Positions 5,929 through 5,953 of a stretch of 5,953 bases of DNA are shown piece by piece. The position numbers were made by a program, and so were the translations under genes. Source of the DNA: an uncultured bacterium (GTDB lineage: Bacteria; Patescibacteriota; Patescibacteriia; Patescibacteriales; Patescibacteriaceae). Within the stretch, counting starts at the first letter, position 1; each line of letters begins with the position of its first letter. The DNA lies in NCBI GenBank assembly GCA_937868555.1, contig CALMNI010000162.1, positions 1 through 5,953 of the forward strand, written 5' to 3'. The notes under the pieces are model-generated. The model did no database searches. It was given only the letters and a program-made list of their open reading frames with translations, and was not told the DNA's origin.

Positions 5929-5953
5929 CTTTGGCTTTGGAGCGTGATGTTCG

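Overview
The window looks like a stretch of chromosome from a small-genome, probably uncultured bacterium. The domain styles of FtsH, the four-domain S1 protein and the thiol-disulfide protein suggest Candidate Phyla Radiation / Patescibacteria (Parcubacteria-like). That placement rests on recognising protein style and was not tested by a search. Both edges of the window lie close to genes.

Minus strand, read right to left. A membrane-anchored thioredoxin-fold (DsbA/GILT-like) protein occupies 4924-5928. Its frame stays open to the window edge, so its true start may lie outside. It ends in a GC-rich hairpin terminator. Ribosomal protein S1 (3471-2230) follows a structured leader of about 100-130 nt without a Shine-Dalgarno sequence, and a perfect 30-nt palindrome probably terminates it. 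A two-gene unit comes next: a 70-residue two-helix membrane protein (2066-1854) and, 20 nt later, the membrane protease FtsH (1833-13). A well-formed extended -10 promoter at 2101-2129 drives this unit.

Plus strand. A two-gene cassette (3736-4818) sits between S1 and the thiol-disulfide gene in the opposite direction. It encodes a putative lipoprotein and an unrecognised 142-residue protein. It has its own sigma70-type promoter (3662-3690) and its own U-tailed terminator (4826-4864). The lipoprotein gene is clearly more AT-rich and uses ATA isoleucine codons freely, unlike sampled stretches of ftsH and rpsA, so it may be an acquired or lineage-specific insertion.

How they work together. The minus-strand genes are housekeeping: translation (S1), membrane protein quality control (FtsH plus a small membrane companion) and extracytoplasmic thiol chemistry. 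The plus-strand cassette is accessory and probably concerns the cell envelope. I found no CRISPR array, transposase, tRNA, rRNA or recognisable defence system. The items most worth a second look are the structured rpsA leader, the lipoprotein cassette, the small membrane protein next to ftsH, and the single-cysteine active site of the thioredoxin-fold protein.
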